Of a stretch of 64,000 nt of DNA, positions 36,163 through 45,338 are shown in pieces. The stretch's first letter is position 1; each line of letters opens with the position of its first letter. The position numbers were made by a program, and so were the translations under genes. The notes beneath the pieces were generated by a model, which ran no database searches, was not told where the DNA came from, and worked only from the letters and a program-made list of their open reading frames with translations. Source of the DNA: JAIQFL01 sp035501495 (GTDB taxonomy: Bacteria > Acidobacteriota > Terriglobia > Bryobacterales > Bryobacteraceae); the NCBI GenBank assembly GCA_035501495.1, contig DATJWB010000273.1, forward strand, positions 124,001-188,000, read 5' to 3'.

Positions 36163-37078
36163 CTCTCTGATCGGCGCCGTCGATATCGGCGGCACCAAGA
36201 TCGCCGCCGGCGCGGTTACCGAGGGTGGTGTGATCCTGGCGCGGGCCGAATGTCCCACGGCGCCCCGCGAAGGATTCGCCGCCGCCATGCACCGGACCGC
36301 CGCCATGCTCCGCGAAGCCTCTGCCCAGGCGGGTGACGGATATCGCGGCATCGGAGTGGCGTGCCCCAGCCCTCTCGACCCCTTCGCCGGTATCGTCGGG
36401 GACGTCGGCACGCTTCCGGGATGGCGTGGCGGCGATATCGTCTCCGCCCTGTCGCGCGAGTTCGACGTCCCCATCGCGGTGGAAAACGACGCCGATGCAG
36501 CCGCCTTGGCGGAGGCCACCTGGGGCGCCGCCAGGGGGAGCGGCCGCTTCATTTACGTCACCATCAGTACCGGAATCGGAGCCGGCGTCATCCTCTCGGG
36601 ACAGCTCTATCGCGGCGCTGGAGCCGCTCATCCGGAGATCGGCCACCATGTTCTCGACTGGTCGGGTCCGCTGTGTTGTTGCGGCGCCCACGGCTGCTGG
36701 GAAATCCTGGCCAGCGGTCCCGCAATGACGGCTTGGTTCCGGGAGAAGAGTCCTCTTCACCTGGAATTGAACGCCGCGGAGATCTGCGAGTTATCTCGCC
36801 GCGGTGACGAACTGGCGCGCCGCGCCGTGGAGCGGGAAGGCTTCTACATCGGCCTCGGACTGGCCAACCTGGTCACGATGTTTACGCCCGATGCAATCGC
36901 ACTCGGCGGCGGCTTGATGCGCAGTGCCGACCTGTTTCTCGACCGCGCACGCCAGGTGATTCGCGAGGTCGCCACCCAGGTGCCCGCAGCCAATACCCGG
37001 ATCTCCCTCGCATCCCTCGGCCAGGATACGGGATTGATTGGGGCTGCTCGCGCCTGGATCCATCGCCACTGCTCCTGA
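36155..37078 (+). CDS. ROK-family sugar kinase, 307 aa
   Basis: A cytoplasmic ROK kinase (glucokinase or N-acetylglucosamine kinase type). It has the phosphate loop GAVDIGGTKIAAG, the catalytic-site segment VENDADAAALAEATWG, ISTGIGAGVILSGQLYRGA, the E-I-G-H motif HPEIGHHVLD and the zinc motif CCCGAHGCWE. I start it at TTG 36155, which overlaps the stop of the broken GH2 gene; the ATG at 36116 would add only residues read from the other frame of that gene. It probably phosphorylated the sugar released by the GH2 enzyme, which would fit a chitosan- or glucosamine-type pathway. Confidence 0.87.
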   Translation: MSSSLIGAVDIGGTKIAAGAVTEGGVILARAECPTAPREGFAAAMHRTAAMLREASAQAGDGYRGIGVACPSPLDPFAGIVGDVGTLPGWRGGDIVSALSREFDVPIAVENDADAAALAEATWGAARGSGRFIYVTISTGIGAGVILSGQLYRGAGAAHPEIGHHVLDWSGPLCCCGAHGCWEILASGPAMTAWFREKSPLHLELNAAEICELSRRGDELARRAVEREGFYIGLGLANLVTMFTPDAIALGGGLMRSADLFLDRARQVIREVATQVPAANTRISLASLGQDTGLIGAARAWIHRHCS

Positions 37079-37274
37079 ATAGAGTGCATTCCTGCCCAAC
37101 GGTGCCGGCGCGGAGCCGCGCGGATTGGCCCGCAAGCCTGCCTGTTTCGCGACTCCGCCACCCCCGGCTGTCACACTTCTTCCAAAATCCCCAACCCCTT
37201 CCTCTTCATCCGCTTGCCCGTTTCGCGAGCCTCCCCGCCCGGAGTCGCCCTGCTACCCCTCCTGGTCGAAACTC

Positions 37275-37490
37275 ATGCCTACTGATTCCCAAATCCAGGC
37301 CAATCGCCGCAATGCCAAAAAGTCCACCGGTCCGCGCTCCGCTGAGGGCAAGGCCGCCTCTTCGCAGAATGCCCTGAAGACCGGCATCGACGCCAAGTCG
37401 CTCGTCATTCGTGGCGAAGACCACGCTACCCTCGAAGCCCTCGCCACCCGCTACCACGAACGTTTTCAACCCGCCACTCCCTCCGGCGAG
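37275..37490 (+). pseudogene. Truncated acidobacterial hypothetical protein (5' part only)
   Basis: The residues from ATG 37275 (QIQANRRNAKKSTGPRSAEG, ASSQNALKTGIDAKSL, ALATRYHERFQP) are the N-terminal part of a repeated family seen in many acidobacterial genomes, function unknown. The similarity stops at about 37490, where sequence of an opposite-strand permease begins; the frame runs on to 37868 but encodes nothing sensible. Confidence 0.6.
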
Positions 37491-37493
37491 GGC

Positions 37494-37879
37494 AGGCGGC
37501 CAAGTTGCGGCCGCGCCCCGAGCATGCGCAAAAGGCTGGACTGGGCGCTGCATGCCGCCAATACGCTCGGGTTGATTGCGACCAGGGTGAAGTTGCGGCT
37601 TTGCGCCAGTGCCATCTGTTCAAAAGACTGGTTTCCGGTAACGAGATCGATGTATTGGCCTGGGGAGGGCCAGTCGCGGAAGATGCCGATGCCGGGAGGG
37701 TGCAGCCAGACGGCGGCTAGGCGGTCGAGGTCGGGGTGGGGTAGCGGGCGCAGCAGCAGGGCGTTTACCACGCTGAAAATGGCGGGGTTTGCACCGATGC
37801 CGATGGCCAGGGAAGCCACGATCACTAGGGTCACCGCGGGATTCTTTCGCAAAGTGCTCAGGGCGTAGAGCAGGTCCAT
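37494..37879 (-). pseudogene. ADOP-type ABC permease fragment (N-terminal part only)
   Basis: On the minus strand, from ATG 37879: LLYALSTLRKNPAVTLVIVA, SLAIGIGANPAIFSVVNALL, LRPLPHPDLDRLAAVW, FEQMALAQSRNFTLV and LLRMLGARPQLGR. This is the start of a MacB/FtsX-like permease of the acidobacterial ADOP group, normally about 800 residues, cut after 128. The break coincides with the break of the neighbouring fragment, so one rearrangement joined the two. Confidence 0.65.
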
Positions 37880-37940
37880 GAGTGTAAGACGAGTCGCGGG
37901 TTGTTTTGGGGCCTCAGCCTTCGCATGAACCCGGACGCGG

Positions 37941-38393
37941 CTAATTCGCTGCCGCGAACCGCCCAATGTGCTCCCCAAATGCCTTCCAGCGGCCCTGACG
38001 TTTGATGTACGTCACTACGTCCCTCAGCGGAGGATCATCCTGCTTGCCCGCCTGACGAGTGGTGAAGGTGTCCACGATAATCGCTGTATCGCCATTCACC
38101 AGGATCAGGTCATGCACCACTCGCATCGATGTGAAAGTCATCTTTTGGACGGCCTTGATGAAAGCGGCCTTGCCTCTGATGAGTTGGCCGCCTGGGCCAA
38201 CAAAGAGAAAGTTGTCGTCCAGAATCCGGTTCAGGGCACCTTGATTATGCCTGGTTTCCGCTTCGACCCATTCCTGTTCGAGCAGGACTAACTGTTCTTC
38301 GTCGGCTTTTCGGGGCTGATTCTGGGAACGGCCGGATTGGGGGACGAGCGTCGAGGTTGCGATGAGAAGCGCAAGAGCAACGAATCGAAACAT
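37941..38393 (-). CDS. Secreted DUF4440/SnoaL-like (NTF2-fold) protein, 150 aa
   Basis: A small NTF2-fold protein with a signal peptide (FRFVALALLIATSTLVPQSG). The body has LVLLEQEWVEAETRHNQGAL, DDNFLFVGPGGQLIRGKAAF, DTAIIVDTFTTRQAGK, LRDVVTYIKRQGRWKAFGEH, the usual course of DUF4440 proteins. The ligand or reaction is unknown. It stands between the permease fragment and the TIGR03435 gene, on the same strand as both. Confidence 0.75.
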   Translation of the reverse strand: MFRFVALALLIATSTLVPQSGRSQNQPRKADEEQLVLLEQEWVEAETRHNQGALNRILDDNFLFVGPGGQLIRGKAAFIKAVQKMTFTSMRVVHDLILVNGDTAIIVDTFTTRQAGKQDDPPLRDVVTYIKRQGRWKAFGEHIGRFAAAN

Positions 38394-38554
38394 GTGACCT
38401 CCAGTCTGGATGTGCCCTTGGGTTGCCTCGATTATACATCCGAGTTGGGGGGGACGTGCGCGCCTCTGTGGCGGATTTGGCTGTGATCCTGGCTGGCCTC
38501 GAGCCTGCGGTCAATCAGCACTCAACAGCGGATCTTCTTTTTCCCGTAGTCGTT

Positions 38555-39565
38555 TCAGTTTTCGGAAGGCTTCTCTACATGGTCGATCACCAACACGTCC
38601 ACGGGCCCTTTGGCCGGCACCAGTTTTAGACCGAGTTGTTCCTGAACAGCTTGAAATATGCTGGGGGCGTCTGGCGGCCTAGCGGGGGTGGGCGCGCCAG
38701 GTTCAGCCGCGGCCGGTCGAGGCGCCGCGGAATCGTCGGGTGAAAACACGAGGCGTATCGCGAATTGACTGGTAAGGCCCGTCTTGTCGATCACGGGACG
38801 ATCCAGAGCAATGCCCAATAAGCCGGCGAACATCGAGAGCGTGCCACCCTCGAACTCAACTGAGCCTCGCGGATTCACCATATTCCTGCAACGCCTCTGG
38901 TCCGCGGCCAGTTCGGGGAGGGGACGGCCTAGTGCCACAGGTATGCAGCTTCCTTCCTGGAACGGTTTCAACTTTGGAGAGCCTTTGCCCAAAGTGAGTT
39001 CATAAACAGGTCCTTGCCGGGTCTCGCGATGAATTCTAAGCTTGAACCTGTCCTCCAGAACGGCTTGCATCATGGGGCCCTGCATCATCAATATGTTTGG
39101 GTGCGCATCCGATTTGGCGTCGATTTCGAACGCCTCCGAATGGATCCAACCGGGGCCGCCCTCGATGGGAATCATCCCAAAGGAATTCAGGTAACCACCG
39201 GCGTACCGGTTATACGCTCTTTGAATCAGCCCGGTGTTATCGGTATCGGCCAGAAGCTCACAGCCGGTGCTCAGTCTTCCCGGCGATGAGTCGCCGCTAT
39301 TCGTACGGCCCCGCGTACATGGTTTGATCGAGACGACGTCGAATTTCGGGAACGGTCCGGGGGCCGATTGAGGCGATGCAGATTGTGCATGGATACCCGC
39401 GGTGCTCATCATGCCGACTACAATCGGCAGTCCCAGGGCTGCTGTCCCTGCAGCGGACAAGGTCGCTTTCTTTGCCAGGCTGAGTCTAACTGCAATCCGG
39501 TTGGTCATGATGGCCTCGATTCTCTTCCTGAGATTGGCTCCCGTCACCCCCGACACGCAGCGCAA
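38555..39565 (-). CDS. TIGR03435-type protein, 3' part of a split M56 fusion, 336 aa
   Basis: A TIGR03435-family protein, a group largely restricted to soil acidobacteria and of unknown function, with the hallmark KFDVVSIKPC and the later motif LALDRPVIDKTG-like (IALDRPVIDKTGLTSQFAIR). Its N-terminus, LRCVSGVTGANLRKRIEAIM, is not a normal start; it is the C-terminal linker of a BlaR1-like M56 peptidase. The M56 gene directly upstream ends KICEL followed by TAG, and the same frame goes on LESPLRCVSGVTG. So the two are one gene broken by a single stop codon. The TTG at 39565 is only the first possible restart; the ATG of TNRIAVRLSL is another. Confidence 0.75.
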   Translation of the reverse strand: MRCVSGVTGANLRKRIEAIMTNRIAVRLSLAKKATLSAAGTAALGLPIVVGMMSTAGIHAQSASPQSAPGPFPKFDVVSIKPCTRGRTNSGDSSPGRLSTGCELLADTDNTGLIQRAYNRYAGGYLNSFGMIPIEGGPGWIHSEAFEIDAKSDAHPNILMMQGPMMQAVLEDRFKLRIHRETRQGPVYELTLGKGSPKLKPFQEGSCIPVALGRPLPELAADQRRCRNMVNPRGSVEFEGGTLSMFAGLLGIALDRPVIDKTGLTSQFAIRLVFSPDDSAAPRPAAAEPGAPTPARPPDAPSIFQAVQEQLGLKLVPAKGPVDVLVIDHVEKPSEN

Positions 39566-39577
39566 TGGTGATTCCAG

Positions 39578-40357
39578 CTAAAGCTCGCAAATTTTGAGAA
39601 TGCCTTCGGCGTATACTTGCGGCTTGCTGCCCATCAGCAGCACCTCCTCATCGCACGCAGCCTCCCGTTCCTCCATCAGGCGCGCTCCCAGCCACCACAC
39701 CAGGGGATAGAACCAGAACAGAGCTTCCACACCCATGTGAATGGCGGTAGCCAGATTGTCGCGCCGGCGTACGTGACACATTTCGTGTGCCACAATCGCT
39801 TCCAACTGGGCCGGCGTCAGGCGATCGGTGATACCAGTGGGCAGCAGCAGGACAGGCCGGCGAACGCCGAAAACCCCGGGCTCCGCGAATGCGGTTGAGG
39901 CCATCACGTTAATGCCGATGGGCAGAACTAGGGGCGACGCCGTGCGGAGCGCCAACCGAAGACCGCGCCACCGCCGCCACCAAGAGAAAACGAGTGTGGC
40001 GGACCCAATCGCCCACAGGACGTACAGAACAGTTGGAATCCAGCTCACCAGTAGACTTCCGGCCGCTACCCGTGACGTCGCGAGCGGGGCTGGCACGGCA
40101 AAAGGGCGGCTGGCCTCCTCGATTACATTCGATAGTGAGGGCGTAATCGCGGCTGACGTCTGCCATGCAAAACATCTACCTGCGTCCACCAGCAGGGAAA
40201 AGGGAATGAGAAACTTCACGGAGGCCGCGAGCCAAAGCCAGTACCGCGTTTGCGCTCGATTGTTCCGCAACGCAAGGGTCAGAAGGGCCGCGGCGGCCGC
40301 AAACAAGGTCGATTGCCACAAGTGGTTGGCCAAATACGGAAGCTGGCTCGGGATCAT
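39578..40357 (-). CDS. BlaR1-like M56 peptidase, 5' part of a split gene, 259 aa
   Basis: A membrane metallopeptidase of the BlaR1/MecR1 type with four membrane segments around an M56 zinc motif, LEAIVAHEMCHVRRRDNLAT (HExxH reads HEMCH). In known systems such a protein senses a signal and cleaves the BlaI repressor. It overlaps the BlaI gene by 4 bases. The protein stops at KICEL because of TAG at 39580-39578; the frame continues without any other defect into the TIGR03435 part. The peptidase core is complete, so the truncated product may still work, but without its extracytoplasmic sensor. Confidence 0.82.
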   Translation of the reverse strand: MIPSQLPYLANHLWQSTLFAAAAALLTLALRNNRAQTRYWLWLAASVKFLIPFSLLVDAGRCFAWQTSAAITPSLSNVIEEASRPFAVPAPLATSRVAAGSLLVSWIPTVLYVLWAIGSATLVFSWWRRWRGLRLALRTASPLVLPIGINVMASTAFAEPGVFGVRRPVLLLPTGITDRLTPAQLEAIVAHEMCHVRRRDNLATAIHMGVEALFWFYPLVWWLGARLMEEREAACDEEVLLMGSKPQVYAEGILKICEL

Positions 40358-40740
40358 TGGCTCTTATCCTTTCTGGCGAGATCGCGCAGGGCCTTTTGGG
40401 CCTCACGCACCTCATCTCGCGTGAGCTTTCCGGAATCGATCAGGTGCGTAACGATGGGAAGAGCCCGGCCGCCAAACAGGCCGACCAGTTCGTCGACCAT
40501 TCGGTGTTGCACCGAGTTGCGGGAAATCAAGGGCTCAAATACATGGGCGTTGCTGATCTTCCTGGCCCGCCGCACAGCCTTTTTCCACTCCAGGCGATAA
40601 GCGACCGTCTGCACGGTTGTATACGCCGGCCTGTGTTTTTCGGGGAATGCTTCCTGCAACTCGCGAATGGAAGATGGCCCCTTGTTCCAGAGCGTCTCCA
40701 TGATCCGGAGCTCCAGGCCGCTTAGTTTCGGCGAGGGCAT
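40354..40740 (-). CDS. BlaI/MecI/CopY-family repressor, 128 aa
   Basis: A winged-helix repressor: KLSGLELRIMETLWNKGPSS, IRELQEAFPEKHRPAYTTVQ, TVAYRLEWKKAVRRARK and a C-terminal dimer part VDELVGLFGG followed by LIDSGKLTRDEV. It represses its own operon until the M56 partner cleaves it. A perfect dyad (TACTACA-N6-TGTAGTA) lies 14 bases upstream of the start. The regulator gene overlaps the M56 gene by 4 bases, the standard layout of these pairs. Confidence 0.9.
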   Translation of the reverse strand: MPSPKLSGLELRIMETLWNKGPSSIRELQEAFPEKHRPAYTTVQTVAYRLEWKKAVRRARKISNAHVFEPLISRNSVQHRMVDELVGLFGGRALPIVTHLIDSGKLTRDEVREAQKALRDLARKDKSQ

Positions 40741-40753
40741 AGCAGACCCGCTC

Positions 40754-40773
40754 TACTACATAATGCTGTAGTA
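40754..40773. promoter_or_regulatory. BlaI-type operator TACTACA-N6-TGTAGTA
   Basis: A perfect 7+7 palindrome with the TACA/TGTA cores typical of BlaI/MecI/CopY sites, just upstream of the repressor gene. It is probably the autoregulatory site of the operon. Confidence 0.75.
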
Positions 40774-40899
40774 TACAAGCGACGCTCCCGGGCCCTCAAC
40801 TTCAAGGTCTCTATTTGGACCGGGCAACGAGGGAAGCGGCCGCAACAAGCGGGTACACGATCTCCCAAATCCGCCCACGCCGGGGCGCCGTCAAGATCT

Positions 40900-40905
40900 T
40901 ATAAT
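40900..40905 (+). promoter_or_regulatory. -10 box TATAAT before the hypothetical gene at 40924
   Basis: A perfect hexamer 18 bases before the ATG and no Shine-Dalgarno sequence between them, so the transcript would have a very short or no leader. No clear -35 box is seen. Confidence 0.4.
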
Positions 40906-40923
40906 CGAACCTGGGTTTCTGCC

Positions 40924-41520
40924 ATGCCGCCTGTCATCGATCCAAACCTTCTGAAACTGGTCGATTCCACGCTAAAGACGCCGGCGATAGCATCTTCTCT
41001 GTCCCTGCATTTGCCTCAGCTGCGAATCAGCCTGGCAGACATTGTATTCGCGCCCGGGTCGAACCGCGTAATGATGTTGAGCTCGAAGGCCAAACAGATC
41101 GATCCAAAGCGGGAGATCGAGTTTGCCAACCTGATCTGCAACTCAGAGAGCAGCCATATTCTATTGACCGGCATGACCGAGGCAATTGATGGGGTCGCGA
41201 TTGAGCGAAAGCAGTTCGTGCAACTCAAGGACCGGACAGGCGCCGATTACAATGCCTCGAGGGCCATGCCCGTTGACGAGTTCATCAAGGTGTGGGGCAA
41301 GACTCGCGGATGGAACGGCATTGAGTTGTATGTCAGAACGCAAGCTCCCATCGCGGAAGTACGGACCCGTTGGTTTATGCGCGGTGTTCAGCCGGAAATC
41401 GACCCGAGACGGCACTTGGCCACAAGCCAGATCGTCCGCGTAGTCGCGTATGGGGCCGACGGCTCGACAGAGTTACCCTGCCAGACTGCCACGTGGACGG
41501 CGGCCGGTGGCCCTGTTTGA
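40924..41520 (+). CDS. Protein of unknown function, 198 aa
   Basis: No family is recognised. There is no signal peptide or membrane segment. The protein is mixed alpha/beta (LHLPQLRISLADIVFAPGSN, IEFANLICNSESSHILLTGM, WNGIELYVRTQAPIAEV). The repeated short beta-strands would suit a jelly-roll or a structural role, but nothing in the residues points to catalysis. Codon use and composition are in line with the neighbours. It is divergent from the BlaI operon and precedes a small gene by 37 bases on the same strand. Confidence 0.6.
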   Translation: MPPVIDPNLLKLVDSTLKTPAIASSLSLHLPQLRISLADIVFAPGSNRVMMLSSKAKQIDPKREIEFANLICNSESSHILLTGMTEAIDGVAIERKQFVQLKDRTGADYNASRAMPVDEFIKVWGKTRGWNGIELYVRTQAPIAEVRTRWFMRGVQPEIDPRRHLATSQIVRVVAYGADGSTELPCQTATWTAAGGPV

Positions 41521-41557
41521 CAAGCCTACGCGCAAAGCGTGAAGCGCGGGTCCAAGG

Positions 41558-41788
41558 ATGAAAATACGCGTAGAGTGCTACGCCGGCTATAAAGCCGACG
41601 AACGGCCCGTTCGGTTCCACCTGGGCGACCGCGATTACTCTGTCGAAGATGTCCTGGACCAGTGGTATGGCATGGAGGACACCTATTTCAAAGTACGGGC
41701 GGATGATGGCGATGTTTACATTCTCCGGAAACACATCCCCACGGACTGCTGGTATCTCGAGGCGTTTCGAAGAGAGATCCGAAGCTGA
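41558..41788 (+). CDS. Small conserved-looking protein, 76 aa
   Basis: A small acidic, soluble protein (MKIRVECYAGYKADERPVRF, HLGDRDYSVEDVLDQWYGME, RADDGDVYILRKHIPTDCWY). The pattern resembles short bacterial proteins of the DUF6504-like kind found beside many unrelated genes; function unknown. No membrane segment, no metal motif. It follows the 198-residue protein gene by 37 bases and may be co-transcribed. Confidence 0.65.
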   Translation: MKIRVECYAGYKADERPVRFHLGDRDYSVEDVLDQWYGMEDTYFKVRADDGDVYILRKHIPTDCWYLEAFRREIRS

Positions 41789-41995
41789 CCAGCGTTGGGC
41801 TCCGGGGATCTGCGCCGTGCCTCGTGCCGCTTGTAAGGTTAATTCGCCGGCCGCCCGACGGCGAGAAGAACTTCCACATTCGGGGGTCCAAGAACGCTGA
41901 ATGGATGTATACAATTGCACCGGGAAGCCAATCTGACAGTCCAGGCTGAACGGAGGACTCATCGGACCGAGGGGATCGTGAGGGGAGAAGAAATC

Positions 41996-44900
41996 ATGAG
42001 ATACCTCGTAAATGTGTCTAGCCTCTGTGCCGTAGTGTTGAGCGGCCCTTTCGGTCAGGGTGATCGCGGAACGATCACGGGAACCGTAACCGACCAGTCC
42101 GGGGCCGTCGTGGCGGGCGCCAAAGTGAGCGCGGAGAACGCTGCCACCCATAACCTGGTCGAGACCGTTTCGATCCCTACGGGGAATTTCACGTTGGCCC
42201 AATTGCCGGTCGGAACGTGGAACGTTGCCGTCGAGGCCCCGGGATTCAAGCGGTTTACATCGGTGAACAACACGATTGAAGTCGCGCAGACCACCCGCGT
42301 AGACGCCAAACTGGAAGTCGGCGCTAATTCCGAGACCATCGCCGTGCAAGCGGACGCAGTGGCCATCAGAACGGAAGGGGCCGACATCACGACCACGGTG
42401 GACAATCAGCTCTTTGTCGAGCTTCCCATTCAGTGGTCGAATGGCTTTTGCGGAAACCAGGCAGTGCGAAACCCGCTTTCTGTGGCATAGATTCTGCCTG
42501 GCATGGGCGGCGGCACGAGTTACTTTAACTCGCTCGGACTAAACTAACCGGTGGCGGCGCCTCCATCAATGGAGCGCCAACCTCTACGTTCAAGGCACTG
42601 GTGGATGGACAGGACAGCACCCATCTGTACACGCCGTCGTTCTTCTTTTACCAGCAGCCATCAGTCGAAGCTCTGGAAGAAGTCAGTCTCTAGCCCGGGA
42701 ACTATGCGGCGGAGTTCGGCCAAGCCCAGGGGGATCTATAACTTCACGGCAAAGTCCGGCACCAACCAGTATCACGGAGGCCTTTTCTATCGTCTTACGA
42801 ACGAGGACTTGAACGCCCACCAGCCCTACACGGGATCCCGCAGTCCCAGCCAGCAAAACAATTTCGGCGGCACCTTTGGTGGCCCTGTCTGGATTCCGCG
42901 TGTTTATAACGGTCACAATCAGACCTTCTTCTTCTTTTCATTCGAAGGATTCCGCTCGGTTCTTCCGGTCCCTTCCTCGGGGACGTTCACCACGGTTCCG
43001 AATGCGAACGATATGGTCGGGAATTTCGCGGCGGACCTGGGTGCGCAGGTTACGTGCGGGGGTGGTCCTTGCAAAGACGCCTTGGGAAATGCCTTAGTTG
43101 CGGGTGAAATCTTCGATCCGAGGGCGCTTGCAGCGGACGGCTACACCAGGTTCCCGTTCCCGGGAAATATCATTCCGATGAGCCGGATGGATCCGGTCGC
43201 CCTGAAGATTCAGAGCTTTCTGCCAAGGCCGGCAAACAGTCTCCAGGCCAATAACTTTCAGTTATCGGGAACTACTCCCAGGCCTCAGAATCTCCCGTCC
43301 GTGAAGATTGATCAGAATGTTTCACCCAGTTTGAAGTTATCCAACGTTCTATTCTTATGTGGGTGGGAGGGTCAGACCAGCACGGACGGCTTGCCCGTGA
43401 ACATCACGACGGCCGGTTTCAATCACAGTTGGTCGAGCACCGCGCGTGTGAACGTGGACGACACGATTCGGCCCTCCCTGCTGCTGCATGCAGGAGTGGG
43501 ATATGTGAATACGCAGGTTACGAAGTTCCAGTTCCCCGAGGTAGGAAGCTTCGACCAGCAGACTCAGCTCGGATTGACGGGCGCCATCACCACGGGCTTT
43601 CCGCAAATTGGCGGTCTCGGCAATTTCTCCGCCAGCGGAGCGCCGATCGGGGGTATGAGTCTGAACGCCGGGGCGACTTACCATCAATCGGTGAACACCG
43701 GGGAGCCGACTGTCTCGGCGGCGCTCACCTGGGTGAAAGGAGTCGCACTCATTCAAATTCGGCGGCAGCGGTCAGACCCGCATGGAAGGGTTCAAAATAT
43801 AAATCTGCCGTGGGACCACGTGTCGGCGCGGCGTATCAGCTCAACGCGAAGACGGTCATCCGGGCTGGATGGGGCTTTTTCTGTGGTGGTCCGGAGACCT
43901 TTGCCGGCGGCGCCCCGCAGACTCCCGCGGCGGGAAGGGGCTACGACACGATCACCTTTTCGGCAACATCTCCCGGTGCGTCGGCACTTCCCAATGGTCT
44001 CGAAGGCGGATTGCCGGCGAATACTGCCCTGTTCTCCTCCATCCTGCATCTGCCTGGTGCGCTTTCCCACCCTCAATCCTGGCACAGGTCTCAGTAACCT
44101 GAACGCACCGATCTACTATGACGGCGCCCTCGGACGTCCGCCGCGCGTCAGCCAGTTCAATGTCGCCGTGCAGCGCGAAGTCATCAGCGGCATGACGCTG
44201 GAAGCAGCTTACGTAGGCAACCGGGGTGCATGGCTTCAGGCAAACTGAACCAGGTCAACTCGGTTACCCCGGCGATCCTGGCCGCGCATAACCTCAGCCT
44301 CTCCAATTCCGCGAACCTGACGCTCCTGAATTCGCAGATCGGTTCCGCGGCGCCTCAAAGCGGCAGGCTTTTCGCTGCCATTTGCCACCTTCCCGCCGAC
44401 TTCGGCGCTGACCAATGCTCTGCGGCCCTTTCCCCAGTTCGGGAGCACCGCCCCCGACTGACCCGACTGGAGACTCCTGGTATGACTCCCTGCAGATGAA
44501 ACTGAACGCCAGGCTCAGCCACAACATTACAGCGCTCGCGACATACACGTGGCAAAGTCACTTAACCGCATCGCCAGCTTCGACAACTGGACGGCCTTCA
44601 ACACGCAGAAGGCCCTCGACGTCAACGACATTCCGCAGGCGCTGTCGGTGAATGTCATCTACCAGACACCGCATTTGACCTCCGGCTTTCTGGGCAGAAA
44701 CAAGATCGCGAAGCAAATCTTCAGCGATTGACAGGTGAGCGCGGTTCTGCGTTATCAGAGCGGCGCTCTGATCACGGCGCCGGTTTCAAACGACAACCTC
44801 GGAACGTACCTTGCAGGCGCCGTGACGCAGTACATGTCACGGGTTCCTGGCCAGCCGCTTTACCTGGTGAATCCGAATGGTCCGATCGATCCGACTCAAC

Positions 44901-45220
44901 AGCTTCTGCTCAACCCAGCCGCCTGGGCGGAATGCGGTCCCATCGCGACGTTTGGTTGCGGCGCGCCGCGATATGCCGACTTCCGCCAACGGCGTACGCC
45001 GCAGGAAGATATCGGGTTGGGCCGGCGATTCGTCCTGTCGGACGCGCATACCGCCCGGTTCTTTGAGATCCGAATGGAAATGTACAATCCGTTTAACCGG
45101 ATCGTCGCTACGCACAACTCCAATAGTCAGCTTACCGGCGGGTTCGGATTCATGAACGTCAATACCATCGCCGCCGGCACAGCGCGGAATTTGTTGGTGG
45201 TGGCGAGAGTGGCATTCTGA
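41996..45220 (+). pseudogene. Decayed Oar-like TonB-dependent receptor
   Basis: All parts of an Oar-like receptor can be read in order but in changing frames. A GGGGAGAAG precedes the ATG at 41996; the signal peptide and DRGTITGTVTDQSGAVVAGA domain run to a TAG at 42488. A frame change near 42548 leads to GGASINGAPTSTFKALVDGQ. A TAG at 42691 stands where CAG is expected (before PGNYAAEFGQAQ). Another shift in the GGGGG run before 42735 opens the frame with FTAKSGTNQYHGGLFYRLTN. Later shifts lie near 43750, 44090, 44240, 44500 and 44730, the last piece ending RNLLVVARVAF at 45220. At least six lesions make it non-functional. Confidence 0.88.
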
Positions 45221-45338
45221 GCTGATTCGTTCGACGCCGCAGGAAGAACTGGTCGCGAATGCTTCTGCCGGCGCCTTGCCGGGCCAAAAAAAAACAATTC
45301 CCGCTCCCCATGGTGGTAGAATTCTTGAAATCGCGCAT

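Noticed and set aside
37125..37868. A 247-codon plus-strand frame
   Set aside because: Only the middle part from 37275 to about 37490 is sensible protein; the rest is upstream noise and the antisense of the permease fragment.
45286..45295. Run of nine A next to a CCGGC-GCCTT-GCCGG stem
   Set aside because: As a terminator for a minus-strand transcript the T-run would come before the hairpin, which is the wrong order, and the plus strand has no T-run.
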